Below are positions 39,486 through 49,212 of a stretch of DNA of 64,000 nucleotides, piece by piece. The position numbers and the translations under genes are program-made. Where the stretch lies: NCBI GenBank assembly GCA_016708305.1, contig JADJGB010000008.1:868001-932000 (forward strand), written 5' to 3'. The notes under the pieces are model-generated. The model was not told the origin of the DNA, did not search any database, and saw only the letters and a program-made list of their open reading frames with translations. This DNA comes from Sphingobacteriales bacterium. GTDB lineage: Bacteria > Bacteroidota > Bacteroidia > Chitinophagales > Chitinophagaceae. Each line of letters begins with the position of its first letter. Positions within the stretch are counted from its first letter, which is position 1.

Positions 39486-39900
39486 CAGATGTTTAAGTCA
39501 ATAACTATTTAATATATATCTGATGGCCCGCAGATTCAATGTTTAGAGCAGCTTTCTATCCTCCACATGCGAGATACACCGACTTGGGGTAATATTCTTA
39601 TGCCTGATTTTTTCGTTAAGTAGTTTCGGGATGAAATTCCTCAACTAAATTTCATCAACTTTCATTCTTTATTTATTTTTGGTGAAAAGCAAAGATGGAA
39701 AGGCTTAGCTGAGGTATGGTTCATCGGAGGCATCGCTACAGAGTATATGCAATATACTGTTTTGATGTTGTATTTCCAACTTTGTGCTACTATTAAACTT
39801 TTGTGCTAAATTAGGCAGACTGTTTTTTATTTCCGCAACAACACAAATAGCTAATTCGATAGGCATCATATTTAAATCAACCGTATATAAACATATAAAT

Positions 39901-40452
39901 ATGGACAAAGCGACACAAACAATGATTGACAACCTGAAAAATAACACAGGTAAACCTTTGCAGCAATGGCTTGAAATTGTGAAGAAAGAAAATTATCAAA
40001 AGCACGGAGAAATTATCAAATTCCTAAAAGAAAAACACGCTTTTACTCACGGATTTGCCAATCTTGTAGCACACAAAGCAAATGAGGCAGATACAGACTC
40101 GGCAGAAAATACGAAAGACCTTATATTTAGGCAATATAAAGGCAAAGAACATTTAAAACCAATTTATGACAAGTTGATTTCTGAAATTCTAACCTTTGGA
40201 AACGACATTGAAATTGCACCCAAGAACACTTATGTAAGCTTGCGAAGAAAAAAGCAATTTGCCATTTTAAACCCTGTAACTATAACTCGCTTTGAAATTG
40301 GAATCAACCTAAAAGGACAAGAACCAACCGAAAAGCTGCAAGCGGAAAAACCTAATTCTATGTGTTCGCATAAAATTAAAATTACAGACATCACCGAAAT
40401 TGACAATGAAATAATGGCTTGGATAAAAATGGCTTTAGAAAACGCCGAATAA
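39901..40452 (+). CDS. DUF4287/DUF5655 domain protein
   Basis: A 183-residue cytoplasmic protein. I start it at ATG 39901 because the upstream in-frame extension has no family resemblance. Residues 1-55 match DUF4287 (ATQTMIDNLKNNTGKPLQQW, then HAFTHGFANLVAHKA). The C-terminal part (KPIYDKLISEILTFGNDIEI, then KNTYVSLRRKKQFAILNP) matches DUF5655, a small nuclease-like or ligand-binding fold of unknown role. It is a single gene between two minus-strand genes. Confidence 0.82.
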   Translation: MDKATQTMIDNLKNNTGKPLQQWLEIVKKENYQKHGEIIKFLKEKHAFTHGFANLVAHKANEADTDSAENTKDLIFRQYKGKEHLKPIYDKLISEILTFGNDIEIAPKNTYVSLRRKKQFAILNPVTITRFEIGINLKGQEPTEKLQAEKPNSMCSHKIKITDITEIDNEIMAWIKMALENAE

Positions 40453-40460
40453 ATTTTAAA

Positions 40461-40544
40461 ATGTTAATAAAAATGAGTAAGATTATTTCATTGTTGGCAA
40501 TTCCGCTTTTCATGTCATTCTTTTCATTTAATGATAACGTTTGA
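40461..40544 (+). CDS. Small hydrophobic ORF, possible leader remnant
   Basis: A 27-codon ORF 8 bp after the DUF4287 gene. Its peptide (MLIKMSKIISLLAIPLFMSF, then FSFNDNV) looks like a signal peptide with nothing after it. It may be the start of a truncated exported protein or chance. No family can be named. Confidence 0.2.
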   Translation: MLIKMSKIISLLAIPLFMSFFSFNDNV

Positions 40545-40655
40545 AGTTGCCTCGTCTCTTCAGACAAAAGTACATTTCAATGTGGGTGTAAAATATTGAA
40601 TATTATGGCTTTCACTCATTTGGTAAAAAGCCGGTCACTTAAGCAAAAGGATTAT

Positions 40656-41123
40656 TTAATCCATCACCTTCACATTTCTTGAAAAACTTTCTTCAAGGCT
40701 GATGAGTGTTTCGGTTCTTTCGATTCCTTTTATCCGTTGTAGTTTTTCGTGCAATACGTTTCTGAGTTCGGTAATGTCTTTGCAAACCACTTCGGCAAAC
40801 ATATTATAGTTTCCGGTGGTATAGTTGAGGCGTACAATCTCTTTTATTTTTTGCAATTCTTTGGCTACGCTGTCATACAGGGAACTTTCACGCAGGTAAA
40901 TGCCAATAAAAGCAATCACGTCATAACCCAGATGTTTCAGGTTGGTATTTAATTTGGTGCCTTTTACAATACCGTCTTTTTGTAATTTCTTGATTCTTAC
41001 ATGTATTGTGCCTCCAGATACAAATAATTTTTTGCCAAGGTCGGCATAGGAAATTTCAGCATTTTCCATCATGTGCTGAATTATCTGGAGATCCAGTTTG
41101 TCAAGGTTTATTTTTGAATTCAT
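40656..41123 (-). CDS. Lrp/AsnC family transcriptional regulator
   Basis: A 155-residue DNA-binding protein. The N-terminal winged helix (LDKLDLQIIQHMMENAEIS, then LGKKLFVSGGTIHVRIKKLQ) is followed by the RAM/Lrp ligand domain (VIAFIGIYLRESSLYDSVAK, then TTGNYNMFAEVVCKD), ending in the usual TLISLEESFSRNV. Such regulators sense amino acids and act on few or many promoters. It is convergent with the DUF4287 region and divergent from pheS. Which genes it controls cannot be told. Confidence 0.92.
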   Translation of the reverse strand: MNSKINLDKLDLQIIQHMMENAEISYADLGKKLFVSGGTIHVRIKKLQKDGIVKGTKLNTNLKHLGYDVIAFIGIYLRESSLYDSVAKELQKIKEIVRLNYTTGNYNMFAEVVCKDITELRNVLHEKLQRIKGIERTETLISLEESFSRNVKVMD

Positions 41124-41331
41124 AAAGGCAGGAATTGTTTTATAGTTTCCAATATGGATTGCAAATATTTAATTTTATTTGATATTTTCAAAATATTTAT
41201 TCAGTTTATAAGAATATTTTTAAAATGGATTCGATTTTTGGCTAAAAATAAACTCATATTCGTTTCAAAAAAGTAGCAAAAATGGGTGGGAGTTTAATGA
41301 TTATTTCGAACGATAACTTTTAGGGTTTTAC

Positions 41332-41339
41332 TATCTTTG
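41332..41339 (+). promoter_or_regulatory. -7 promoter element for pheS
   Basis: TATCTTTG fits TAnnTTTG and ends 6 bases before the ATG at 41346, so the pheS message should be leaderless or nearly so. A TTTCG at 41304-41308 may be the -33 box. Confidence 0.5.
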
Positions 41340-41345
41340 CATACT

Positions 41346-42390
41346 ATGCAGGATCTTTTACAAAAAATAGAGCATTTTAAGAGCGAAATAGGTGCATTTT
41401 CTGCTGCTCATGAGAAGCAATTAGAAACATTCCGCATCAAATGGTTAGGCACAAAAGGATTGGTGAAGGAAACAATGGGTGAGATGAAGAATGTGCCGGT
41501 GGAGCAAAAGCGCGAAGCCGGACAGGTTCTTAATGAGTTTAAGCAGTTTGCCGAAGCAAAATATAATGAAATGAGGGAGGCAATGGGAGCTTCAGAAGGT
41601 GAGACATCATCCGATACCGACCTAACCCTGCCGGGCGACGATATGCCTTTGGGCAGCCGCCATCCCATTTCACTGATGCGCAATAAAATCATCAGCATTT
41701 TTCAACGCTTAGGCTTTGCGGTGGCCGAAGGCCCCGAAATTGAAGACGACTGGCATAATTTCACTGCACTCAATATGCCCGAACATCATCCTGCCCGCGA
41801 TATGCAGGACACCTTTTATGTGGAAGCCGGAAAAAACAGCGCTGTGGATTGGTTGTTGCGCACCCACACCAGTAATACACAGGTGCACGAAATGCAAAGA
41901 AGCAAACCGCCCATCAGGGTTATTTGTCCGGGACGAGTTTACCGTAACGAAACCATCAGTGCGCGCAGCCACTGCTTTTTTCATCAGGTGGAAGGACTTT
42001 ACATTGATGAAAATGTATCTTTCGCAGATCTAAAACAAACGCTTTATTTCTTTTGTGAAAGAAATGTATGGTAAGGATGTAAAAGTACGGTTCCGCCCAT
42101 CCTACTTCCCCTTTACCGAGCCAAGTGCCGAGATGGACGTTAGTTGTTTTATCTGTGGTGGAGAAGGCTGTAATATTTGTAAAAAGACTGGATGGGTAGA
42201 AATTTTGGGCTGCGGTATGGTGCATCCCAATGTATTGCAAAATTGTGGAATTGACCCCAATAAATATACAGGCTTTGCCTTTGGGATGGGGGTAGAAAGG
42301 CCGGCGATGCTGAAATACGGTATCAATGACATTCGTCTTTTCAGTGAAAATGATGTGAGGTTTCTGAAGCAGTTTACAAGCGCAACGTAA
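41346..42390 (+). CDS. pheS: Phenylalanine--tRNA ligase alpha subunit (one frame break)
   Basis: About 347 residues when the TTTT at 42050-42053 is read as TTT, the expected length for PheS. It has the N-terminal coiled coil, GSRHPISLMRNKIISIFQRL, motif 2 (VICPGRVYRNETISARSHCFFHQVEG), and the C-terminal FGMGVERPAMLKYGINDIR of motif 3. The gene must be functional in any living cell, so the break is an assembly error. I chose ATG 41346; the upstream TTG lies in the promoter. Pairs with PheT, encoded elsewhere. Confidence 0.95.
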
Positions 42391-42411
42391 TTATTAATAA
42401 TTCGCTTCATC

Positions 42412-42439
42412 AATCCTGCGAATGCAGGATTTGTTTTTT
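42412..42439 (+). terminator. Terminator after pheS
   Basis: Stem AATCCTGC / GCAGGATT (42412-42419 with 42424-42431), tetraloop GAAT, then TGTTTTTTC. Confidence 0.85.
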
Positions 42440-42467
42440 CAATAAATCGATCAAATATTTCGAATAA

Positions 42468-42992
42468 ATGAATCAAAAATTCAAACTAACACCCAACACA
42501 ATTCTGATACTTTGCATTTTTGGGGTATCGTTGATGATAAATCTGGCTTCGGGATTGATGAATTTTGGAGGGTCTTCTTCAAAAACGGTAGAAGAATTTC
42601 AAAAATCTTCGGCGTTGATTACTGTTTTTGAGTTGGTCAAAATTGTAGTCATTCTGATAATGGCTTATCTGGTTTTTGGAATAATAAAAAAAGTGTTTCG
42701 TAATGAAGGCTGGAGCAGCAAATATTATACTTCCATAAAAAGAATCGGTTGGCTAAGTGTGCTGGTTTTACTGATAGAAGGTATCTTACTAACGGCAAAA
42801 GAGCAGTTTGCAAATAATGTCCCAATTGAAGCGGTATTGGCCAATCCGGCCAATTACCCTGAGATATTGGGTCAGGTTATATTTTCATCGCCTGTTGCCT
42901 GGTTTTTGGTATGCAGTTTTTTTATACTTGCTGATGTATTACGCTTTGCCAATGAACCAAAAACACCAAGCGATGCCCTTGTAGGAAAGTAA
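42468..42992 (+). CDS. Hypothetical four-span membrane protein
   Basis: A 174-residue inner-membrane protein with four hydrophobic segments, near residues 11-30, 50-70, 86-104 and 136-155. The size and spacing resemble DUF2975-type proteins, but I see no decisive motif, so the family is tentative. It lies between pheS and an SDR gene on the same strand, after the pheS terminator. Confidence 0.6.
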   Translation: MNQKFKLTPNTILILCIFGVSLMINLASGLMNFGGSSSKTVEEFQKSSALITVFELVKIVVILIMAYLVFGIIKKVFRNEGWSSKYYTSIKRIGWLSVLVLLIEGILLTAKEQFANNVPIEAVLANPANYPEILGQVIFSSPVAWFLVCSFFILADVLRFANEPKTPSDALVGK

Positions 42993-43093
42993 CAATTTCT
43001 CCTATGTCATCGCCTGAAAGAGGATAACAAAACTTGCGTGCCGTACTACATAAGTGTTTATTTTAAGAGTAGAAATTATAATTGAATAATCAT

Positions 43094-43101
43094 TATTTTC
43101 G
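43094..43101 (+). promoter_or_regulatory. -7-like promoter element for the SDR gene
   Basis: TATTTTCG differs by one base from TAnnTTTG. It lies close to the first usable codons of the SDR frame, which lacks a standard start. Confidence 0.3.
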
Positions 43102-43121
43102 CTCCCGACTCAAAAATTATC

Positions 43122-44131
43122 ATTATCAGTTTATCATCTAAAATATTAGTAACGGGTGGCACGGGGTTTCTGGGCGCTTATATTATCAGGCAATTGGTCG
43201 AAGAAGGGCGCTCAGTTCGTGCTATCAAAAGGCCTGCGGGCAAATTTCCCCGTTGCATTGATAAGGCAGTTTTGGAAAAAGTAGAGTGGGTAGAAGGAGA
43301 TGTGCTGGATGTAAATGCGCTTGCCAATGCTATGAAGGATATTGACACCATTATTCATGCGGCAGCCGTAGTGTCTTTTGGCAAAGCCGACAGAGAAAGG
43401 ATGTGCCAAATTAATATTGAAGGAACGGCCAATGTGGTTAATGTGGCGTTGGAAAACGGTATTCGACGGTTGGTCTATATCAGTTCGGTGGCGGCGCTCG
43501 GCAGAAAAAAGAACAGCATAATAGTAGATGAAACGACTAAATGGGAGGATTCTCAGTCTAATACCCATTATTCTATTACCAAATACCGTGCTGAGCTGGA
43601 GGTTTGGCGTGGTTTTGCTGAGGGATTGGAAGGTGTCATACTTAATCCTGCCACCATTTTAGGTTATGGCAATTGGAATGAGGGAAGTTGTGCGCTTTTC
43701 AAAAATGCCTGGAATGAATTTAGCTGGTTTACACACGGAGTTAATGGTTTTACAGATGTGGAAGATGTGGCAAAAGCAACCGTAGCGCTCATGAAAACGG
43801 ATATCACAGAGCAACGCTATTTGGTGTGCAATGATAACTGGAGCTTTAAAAGACTATTTGATACAATGGCAGAGGGTTTTGGGAAAAAAAAGCCGCACCG
43901 TGAAGCAACACCCTTGTTGGGGGCGATTGCCTGGAGGATGGAAAACTAAAGTCAATTATTACCGGGCAGAAACCATTGCTTACTAAAGAAAGCGCCAAAG
44001 TAGCCCAAACCGAAACCATCTTTGATAATGCCAAACTGTTGAAAACATTGCCTGATTTTAAATATAAGCCATTAGAAAAAACCATCAAAGATGCTTGTAA
44101 AAAGTATATGGCTCAAATGTCCATAACCTAA
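43122..44131 (+). CDS. NAD(P)-dependent epimerase/dehydratase, extended SDR family (one frame break)
   Basis: About 336 residues once one A is restored in the A4 run at 43944-43947. The Rossmann start ILVTGGTGFLGAYIIRQLV, DTIIHAAAVVSFG, YISSVAALG, and the Y-x3-K catalytic pair in HYSITKYRAE show an extended SDR close to dihydroflavonol reductase-like epimerases. It reduces or epimerises an unknown substrate. The frame is open from 43086 but contains no ATG, GTG or TTG before the Rossmann motif; the start given (an ATT) is provisional and may hide another base error. Confidence 0.82.
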
Positions 44132-44134
44132 AAT

Positions 44135-45981
44135 CTACCTTCCGAACATTCTTTCTATTTGTTCCAGTTTAAATTCTAGATAGGTGGGATTACCATCAGG
44201 TGCGGTATTATACACTTCGCACTCAAACAAACTGCCAAGAAGTTCACGCATTTCAAGTTCTGTAAGGCGGTTGCCGGTTTTAACGGCTCTTTGACGGGCT
44301 AAGGAACGAATCAGTTTTTCTCGGTTTGATATTTTTATTTCAGTATTAAAGTGTTTGTATTGTTCTAAGGTAAAATCAATTAATTGTTTTTCGTTTCCCG
44401 ATTCCAGATCAGCGGGAGTGCCCTGAATTACAAAACAATTGTTGCCAAAAGGCTCTATAAGATAACCCAGCATCTGCAAGTCGGGTAATAATTCGTTAAG
44501 CAAAACCGCATCGGCAGGAGTGAGCTCCAGTGTGGAAGGAAACATACTTCGTTGTGTAACTGCCGGTTTCCCTATTGCAATTTTTTTCATCCGTTCATAC
44601 AGTACCCGCTCATGCGCAGCCTGCTGATTGATGAGTAAAAAACTATTGCTAACAGGAGCAATGATGTACGAATGGAGAACCTGCTTCAGTTCAGTATTTT
44701 CATCAATCAGAAAAGCCTGTTTTTTCGTTTCCACAAAAAACCTGCTGCTGCTTTTCTGTGTTTTCATAATCAAACAGGGCTCCTCTTCTTTAGGTAATGG
44801 CGCATAAAAATCTTTCCAGCCTTTTCAATTCTCCTGCAGAAGGTTTTTCAATCAGGTGCGCCTGATGTTTTTGGGTAAAACCCATAAACAGAGATGATGA
44901 TTTTGCAGCGTCTTTTTATCCTCGGTGAACGGTTGCGAAACGGCCGGCGCTGCTGAATATGGGCATCCAGCTCAAAATCGAGTGTAGGCGATACGCTAAA
45001 CTGCGCCAGTGCATGCTTTACAGATGCCTGAATAAAGGCATAAATCAGTTTTTCATCCTCAAATTTTATTTCCTGTTTGGTGGGATGCACATTTACATCT
45101 ATCTGAGTGGGGTCCAGCTCGATGAACAATACATACATCGGAAAACTGTCTTGCGGTATCATTTCGCGATATGTATTCATCACCGCATGATTGAGATAGG
45201 GACTTTTGATGAAACGGTTGTTTACAAAAAAATACTGGTCCCCTCTGGTCTTTTTTGCAGTTTCGGGTTTTCCGGTAAAGCCATAAATTTTCATAAAATC
45301 GGTTTCTTCCTTTACCGAAACCACTTTGGCATTGTAGCTGTTGCCCAATAGTTGTATGATTCTTTGTTTTAAACTGCCTTGTTCCAGATGAAAAATTTGC
45401 TGACCGTTACTGATAAGTATATACCTAACATGAGGAAAAGACATGGCTACTCGGGTAAACTCTTCGATAATATGACGCATTTCGGAAGCATTGCTTTTTA
45501 AAAAATTGCGTCGGGCAGGCACATTAAAAAACAGGTTTTTCATAGAAATGCAGGTGCCATTGGCTACTGCTACCGGTTCCTGCCTCGCTACCACACTGTT
45601 TTCCAGTTCGATCAGGGTTCCGGTCTCATCATCAGGTCGCTTGGTTTTTAGCTCTACCTGCGCCACTGCTGCAATTGAAGCCAGTGCTTCGCCCCTGAAA
45701 CCCATTGTCTTGATGTGAAAAAGATCGTCAATACTTCTGATTTTGCTGGTGGCGTGTCGTTCAAAGCATAGGCGGGCATCGGTTTCGCTCATGCCATTGC
45801 CATTGTCAATCACCTGTATCAATGTTTTACCCGCATCAACAATAATCAGCCTGATTTCATCTGCACCGGCATCAACTGCGTTTTCAAGAAGCTCTTTCAC
45901 GGCGCTGGCAGGTCGCTGTATGACCTCCCCTGCCGCTATCTGATTGGCAATATTATCCGGTAATTGTACAATCCTGTCCAT
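44135..45981 (-). CDS. mutL: DNA mismatch repair protein MutL (three frame breaks)
   Basis: About 615 residues after three one-base repairs between 44790 and 44945. The N-terminal GHKL ATPase is complete: IAAGEVIQRPASAVKELLEN, the DNGNGM motif, RHATSKI, GFRGEALASIA, NVPARRNFLK and VHPTKQEIKF. The C-terminal dimerisation part holds QQAAHERVLYERM, FGNNCFVIQGTP, ACQxxI-region equivalents and a closing LEFKLEQIERMFGR. It links MutS to strand removal. I did not find the DQHA(x)2E(x)4E endonuclease motif intact (QQAAHER instead), so it may be the non-nicking type. The breaks cluster in the variable linker. Confidence 0.93.
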
Positions 45982-46337
45982 TTTTTTTTCTCATCTTGTT
46001 GTAGCCGCCAAAATTAGCATTTTAAATCTGTAAATGGAGACTATGTAATCCACAATTCATTGTTGCGGAAATTGGGTAGGTATTTTTTTGCATTTACAAG
46101 GTTTGTGGATTGATTTCCGGAATTGGCGAAAAATTACAGGCAGCTATTAATATATCGGCGATAAATACATTATAGAAAAGTAGTAATTCTATACATGCTG
46201 ATAATCAAATAGTTGAGTCTAATTTATTTAAATTGTTTTACTCTCATAAAACTGCTCTTAATATTTGCATTTTGAAATAGATGCAAAAATTGTATTTTTA
46301 ATTTTTATTTTATTTTGCTAAATCAAATCACAATTTT

Positions 46338-47387
46338 ATGATTCGTTCTATCATTGCAGGCATTGGTGGGTACGTGCCCGAAAGGGTCGTAACCAATGAG
46401 GAACTTACCCATCTGATGGACACTAATGATGCTTGGATTCAGGAAAGAACCGGCATTCAGGAAAGAAGATATGCCAAACGGTTTGAAGAAACAACCGCCA
46501 CAATGGGCGCCGAGGCTGCCAAAGTAGCCATTGAAAGAGCAGGCATTACAAAGAATGATATAGATTTTATCATTTTTGCCACGCTCAGTCCTGACTATTA
46601 TTTTCCGGGTTGTGGGGTGCTGGTGCAAAGGCTATTGGGTATTGGTGAAATTGGGGCATTGGATATCCGTAATCAATGTAGTGGCTTTGTGTATGGCCTT
46701 AGCGTTGCCGATCAGTTTATTAAATCGGGGATGTACAAAAATATATTGCTGATCGGTTCCGAAACTCATTCTTTTGCTTTGGATTTCAATACACGAAGCA
46801 GGCATGTGTCTGTAATTTTTGGTGATGGAGCAGGTGCGGTAGTGCTACAGCCTTCTACCGAGGAGGGCAGAGGTATATTGAGTACCCATTTGCATAGCGA
46901 TGGCTCTGAGGCAGAGGTGTTGGCGATGCCTAATCCGGGTTTTCATGCCGGCGTACATAATAAAGATTGGAAGCCTTCGGTACCTGAAAATACATATTCC
47001 AGCCTTTTCATTAATCAGGAGTTATTGGACAAAGAAGATTTTTATCCTTATATGGATGGGCAGGCTGTGTTTAAGAAAGCGGTGGTAAAATTGCAGGAGG
47101 TGATTGAAGAAGCATTTACCGCAAATAAACTGAGTATTTCTGACCTGAACTTACTGGTTCCTCACCAGGCTAATTTACGCATCTCACAATTTCTACAGAA
47201 AAAATTACGCATCAGTGATAATCAGATTTTCAATAATATTCAGAAGTATGGCAATACTACTGCTGCCTCTGTGCCATTGGCATTGTGTGAAGCATGGGAA
47301 AACGGTAGAGTGAACCAGGGAGATTTAATTTGCCTTGCCGTTTTTGGCAGTGGTTTCACCTGGGGTAGCGCATTACTACGATGGTGA
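46338..47387 (+). CDS. fabH: 3-oxoacyl-ACP synthase III (KAS III family)
   Basis: A 349-residue thiolase-fold enzyme that condenses acyl-CoA with malonyl-ACP to start fatty acid synthesis. It shows the catalytic Cys in IRNQCSGFVYGL (Cys114), the His in LVPHQANLRI and the Asn in YGNTTAASVPLAL. Length is slightly above E. coli FabH (317). A 350 bp upstream region (45990-46337) is AT-rich with no gene I can support. Bacteroidota often have several KAS III paralogues, so a secondary role is possible. Confidence 0.9.
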   Translation: MIRSIIAGIGGYVPERVVTNEELTHLMDTNDAWIQERTGIQERRYAKRFEETTATMGAEAAKVAIERAGITKNDIDFIIFATLSPDYYFPGCGVLVQRLLGIGEIGALDIRNQCSGFVYGLSVADQFIKSGMYKNILLIGSETHSFALDFNTRSRHVSVIFGDGAGAVVLQPSTEEGRGILSTHLHSDGSEAEVLAMPNPGFHAGVHNKDWKPSVPENTYSSLFINQELLDKEDFYPYMDGQAVFKKAVVKLQEVIEEAFTANKLSISDLNLLVPHQANLRISQFLQKKLRISDNQIFNNIQKYGNTTAASVPLALCEAWENGRVNQGDLICLAVFGSGFTWGSALLRW

Positions 47388-47391
47388 TAAA

Positions 47392-47426
47392 AAAAAATCT
47401 CTCCGAAAATAACAGAGAGATTTTTT
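47392..47426. terminator. Bidirectional terminator between fabH and the GH20 gene
   Basis: 12 bp stem AAAAAATCTCTC / GAGAGATTTTTT (47392-47403 with 47415-47426). Runs of T follow on either strand, so it can stop fabH and the convergent glycosidase gene. Confidence 0.8.
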
Positions 47427-47444
47427 AATCCGTATATTTTAAAG

Positions 47445-49016
47445 TTACAACTCCGGCTCCGAATATTTTAGAGCCTGTAAAGGATCAAAATAGTAAATCC
47501 CATCCTGTTTAAATAGCTTCAAGTGATTTTTTAGTCTGTTCAGAAAGTCAGAGTAATTTTTCCCTTTTGAGCTCCAGGCAGTTTCAGCCAAAGCGCTTAT
47601 TCTGGGGAAAATCATATAGTCTAATCGTTGCTCCGTTTTCATGTGCTCTGTCCATACATTGGCCTGAACACCTAATACTAATGGCTTTTGATTGTCGGAG
47701 ACGAATTTTGAAGCATCAAAAGTATAAACATCTTTTAAAGCAGCAATGGTGCCAGCCCATTTGCGGCCTACATTATGTGAACTATCCTGCACAAAATCAA
47801 AATAGAAAGGAATACGCGGACAAAGCACTACCGGATAATTATTTTTTAAAGCAGCCTGTAATTGAGCCGGTTTGTCGTGCCGCCACCAGAAGATGATAGA
47901 TTGTGCAGCCGGAAGCGTGGCGGTAGCCATTTCATCCCAAGCCAGCACTTTGCTGTTCAGTTTTAAAACAGAGTCGGCCATACGCTGAAGAAAATAATCT
48001 TCCACGTCTTTCAGGTTTTTGAGATTGTGCTGTTTCATCAACGATTGCACACCCGGATTACTGTTCCATTTTTCATTACCGAAACTCACCTCATCACCTC
48101 CCAAGTGAATCATTTGAGAAGGAAAGAGCGCATTTATCTCCCTTAAAATATCAGTCAGATACTGATAGGTAGCCGGATTGCCGGGGTCGAAAGTGAAGTC
48201 GGGGTATTTTGCAGATCCACCACCGCTAAACTGTGGGTATGCACGATTGGCAGCCCTTGCGTGGCCGGGCATGTCTATTTCGGGAATCACTTCAGTTTTT
48301 CGCTCGGCAGCGTAGGCTACAACTTCCTTGATGTCTTCCTGTGTGTAATATGCAGTATGGGCCAATGAGTCGGTATAACTACCAATGCCACCGATAAGTG
48401 ACAGAAACGGATATTTCTTAATCTGGATGCGCCATCCCGGCTCATCGGTCAGGTGCCAGTGAAATTTATTGAGTTTGTAAAAAGCCATCCAGTCGAGTAA
48501 TGACTTAACTTTTTCCTTTCCAAAAAAGTGACGCGACTCATCCAGCATCAGCCCTCTCCACTGATACAATGGCGCATCATTGATGTTCCAGCAGTTCAAA
48601 GGAAGATTGTTGTTCTTTACATCCACGGCAGTTGCCATTTGTACAAAAGAAACGATACCATTGAAAACACCCTCATCATCAACGCCGATAATTTCAACGG
48701 ATGAAGGATTCATTTTTATGGTGTAAGCGCCATTTGATCTCTTGCTGTTTTTTTCTTTTGAAAGTTTGATGGCTGTATTTTGTCTTTTGGCTTGCAGTGA
48801 AATAGGGATGCCTTTATGCCTCAATAATTCCTTTTGCAAATACCAGGCTTCATCCAGCAGGCTATTATCATCTGTAACTAAGGCAACATTATTGTTGAGG
48901 TTGAAAATTCCGGTTGATTTATTGTATTCCTGTGGTAAAGGTATGATGGAGGGCTGTGCCAGAGCATAAAATGGAACGATAAAAAGCACTATTAAACTCA
49001 TTAAAAAACGCTTCAT
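47445..49016 (-). CDS. Beta-N-acetylhexosaminidase, GH20
   Basis: A 523-residue exported enzyme (signal peptide ending ALAQ) that removes terminal GlcNAc or GalNAc. The GH20b N-terminal domain is followed by the TIM barrel with YQWRGLMLDESRHF, FHWHLTDEPGWR, the EIDMPGHA loop and the catalytic D-E pair in MIHLGGDEVSF. WDEMA and the late WTEHMKTEQRLDYMIFPR site complete the domain. It is the last gene of the minus-strand PUL series and would release hexosamine from glycosaminoglycan fragments. A terminator lies just beyond the stop. Confidence 0.95.
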   Translation of the reverse strand: MKRFLMSLIVLFIVPFYALAQPSIIPLPQEYNKSTGIFNLNNNVALVTDDNSLLDEAWYLQKELLRHKGIPISLQAKRQNTAIKLSKEKNSKRSNGAYTIKMNPSSVEIIGVDDEGVFNGIVSFVQMATAVDVKNNNLPLNCWNINDAPLYQWRGLMLDESRHFFGKEKVKSLLDWMAFYKLNKFHWHLTDEPGWRIQIKKYPFLSLIGGIGSYTDSLAHTAYYTQEDIKEVVAYAAERKTEVIPEIDMPGHARAANRAYPQFSGGGSAKYPDFTFDPGNPATYQYLTDILREINALFPSQMIHLGGDEVSFGNEKWNSNPGVQSLMKQHNLKNLKDVEDYFLQRMADSVLKLNSKVLAWDEMATATLPAAQSIIFWWRHDKPAQLQAALKNNYPVVLCPRIPFYFDFVQDSSHNVGRKWAGTIAALKDVYTFDASKFVSDNQKPLVLGVQANVWTEHMKTEQRLDYMIFPRISALAETAWSSKGKNYSDFLNRLKNHLKLFKQDGIYYFDPLQALKYSEPEL

Positions 49017-49111
49017 ATTTGATATTATTAAAATGTTGGTTAAAAATAAGCAAATAAAATGCTTTGGATGCTTTTTGAGTTATTGAATTGTATTTCAATA
49101 TTTTATTAATA

Positions 49112-49149
49112 AAAGAGAAACTTCCAAAAATTTATGGAAATTTCTCTTT
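49112..49149 (-). terminator. Hairpin between GH3 and GH20
   Basis: Stem AAAGAGAAA / TTTCTCTTT with an inner TTCC/GGAA pairing (49112-49125 with 49136-49149), 64 bases after the GH3 stop. It suggests GH20 may have its own promoter. Confidence 0.55.
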
Positions 49150-49212
49150 GTTTTATTCACCCTTCACATCGCACTTCATTTACTGATATTGTAATCGAAA
49201 CTTCATTAAGAA

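Noticed and set aside
39705..39947. Minus-strand 80-codon ORF before the DUF4287 gene
   Set aside because: It overlaps the DUF4287 start, shows no recognisable motif and no promoter; probably chance.
42040..42075. Programmed frameshift in pheS
   Set aside because: No slippery heptamer or stimulatory structure, and many unrelated genes in the window show the same kind of homopolymer break.
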